From Bigelowiella natans CCMP2755 (lineage: Eukaryota; Cercozoa; Chlorarachniophyceae), in NCBI GenBank assembly GCA_000320545.1, contig ADNK01000825.1, positions 62,001-126,000 on the forward strand: DNA of 64,000 bases, given 5' to 3'. The notes beneath the pieces are model-generated. The model saw nothing but the letters and a program-made list of their open reading frames with translations. It searched no databases and was not told where the DNA came from. Of the stretch, positions 63,484-64,000 are shown piece after piece; the first letter of the stretch is position 1, and every line of letters begins with the position of its first letter. The translations under genes were made by a program, and so were the position numbers.

Positions 63484-63980
63484 TATATTTTATATAAACA
63501 TATATCATCCCTGATGATAAATTTGTGGCTGCAGTACCTCCCCCCTCTTCTGCCTTGATTTCATCAACACGATCTCAACCAGCTGGCTTGCTTTAACTGA
63601 AAGCAATAGAGAGCGCCCCCGCACCAGCGCCGGTATGAGCGTGAATTCATACGAATTACCGGTTTTGGCACTAAATGCCTTTTCGGCGGCAGAGGCGGCA
63701 GCATGTGAGTAGTCTGGACTCGCACGGCACTTGCACCTGACGTTTGTAAGGGACAAGGAAAGCACTGACGCATCACACGCTACTCGGGCTCCTCATCAAA
63801 GAGAAAGAGTGTGAGAATGAGAGAAGGCAAGGCATATGTTACTTCAATAACATCAAGGTTGCTCGATTGCTTTCAGCACGATCCGACTATCTTTTTCTCT
63901 CTATTCTTCTGTGCAACTACTTACATGTCAAACTCGTCCCTGAGCTCCACATTCGATGTAAGCGGGTCGGCGTAGGCCAT
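61121..63980 (-). CDS. Protein with C-terminal FAMeT-like (Methyltransf_FA) domain
   Basis: The start is ATG 63980 (MAYADPLTSNVELRDEFDM followed by gtaagt) and the stop 61123-61121. Middle exons read EKAFSAKTGNSYEFTLIPAL, VLDEPLHITKYPQFCELWDF, APATPSYQQFRAKLLAKAQG, FDATYKITTQPLLIGNGLRI and SSQPVMSAGGFTHALWHIKF. The last three exons join in phase: LKGDRYFVMAGLDEGSGASL, NTQGLLDPNELRKFWISFRN, GNVQIGKGDEVGSSKLLTWK and VEYVAVRTLLGNGEFKIHYR. The F-W-I-S-(F/W)-x-(N/D)-G-x-(V/I)-x-(V/I)-G-(K/R)-G core, the W-x-D and the Y-V-(A/G)-V-x-T-x-x-G-x-G-x-(F/W) end are typical of FAMeT-like domains. Despite the name, these are probably non-catalytic binding modules. The N-terminal two thirds are not recognised. 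The exon 1/2 junction near the right edge is not closed in phase. Confidence 0.7.
63454..63478. repeat. (AT)n microsatellite in the FAMeT-gene intron
   Basis: AT tract near the right edge. A (GGA)n tract (about 63280-63314) lies close by in the same intron. Confidence 0.9.
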
Positions 63981-64000
63981 CTTAAGACTGCATCGGAACT

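Overview
The window is eukaryotic nuclear DNA. Genes are split by GT-AG introns, coding exons carry long single-residue runs (Ser, Gln, Glu, Pro, His), and introns and spacers are full of dinucleotide and trinucleotide microsatellites. No bacterial operon signals are seen. The taxon cannot be fixed from sequence alone. Intron-rich genes, organelle-type N-terminal leaders and strictly alternating gene strands fit an algal or other stramenopile-like protist, but that is inference.

Layout, left to right: a 3' part of a PPR gene (+); a TPM-domain membrane protein (-); a small protein ending in a CaaX prenylation box (+); an unrecognised basic protein (-); one very large HECT ubiquitin-ligase gene (+, about 8.6-35.9 kb, roughly 6,000 codons), which fills 40 percent of the window; a CW zinc finger plus SANT-like protein (-); a coiled-coil protein with a UBA-like C-terminus (+); an Arg/Gly- and Pro-rich nuclear-type protein (-); an HNH-domain protein (+); a small SH3 protein (-); a D-2-hydroxyacid dehydrogenase (+); a zinc-type MDR oxidoreductase (-); an unresolved stretch of ORF fragments; and a protein with a farnesoic-acid-O-methyltransferase-like (FAMeT) C-terminal domain (-), whose first exon is near the right edge.

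Most gene models here were built by eye. I joined open frames at GT-AG sites and accepted a junction when both the reading phase and the family motif continued across it. Several closures are exact: the 6943-7908 gene sums to 900 nt, the HECT active-site cysteine is restored, and the NAD-binding motifs of both dehydrogenases are restored.

Two things stand out. First, the HECT protein carries phenylalanine-glycine repeats like those of nucleoporins and a canonical CCCH finger. One part of this lies on tandemly amplified intron-exon units (20.0-20.9 kb) and another on an in-frame 57-bp minisatellite (24.9-25.8 kb). Second, twelve consecutive confident genes alternate strand without exception. 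Their head-to-head spacers are about 0.1-0.9 kb, and their tail-to-tail spacers are about 0.7-1.2 kb and often rich in self-complementary tetramers; one of these holds a perfect 28-bp hairpin.
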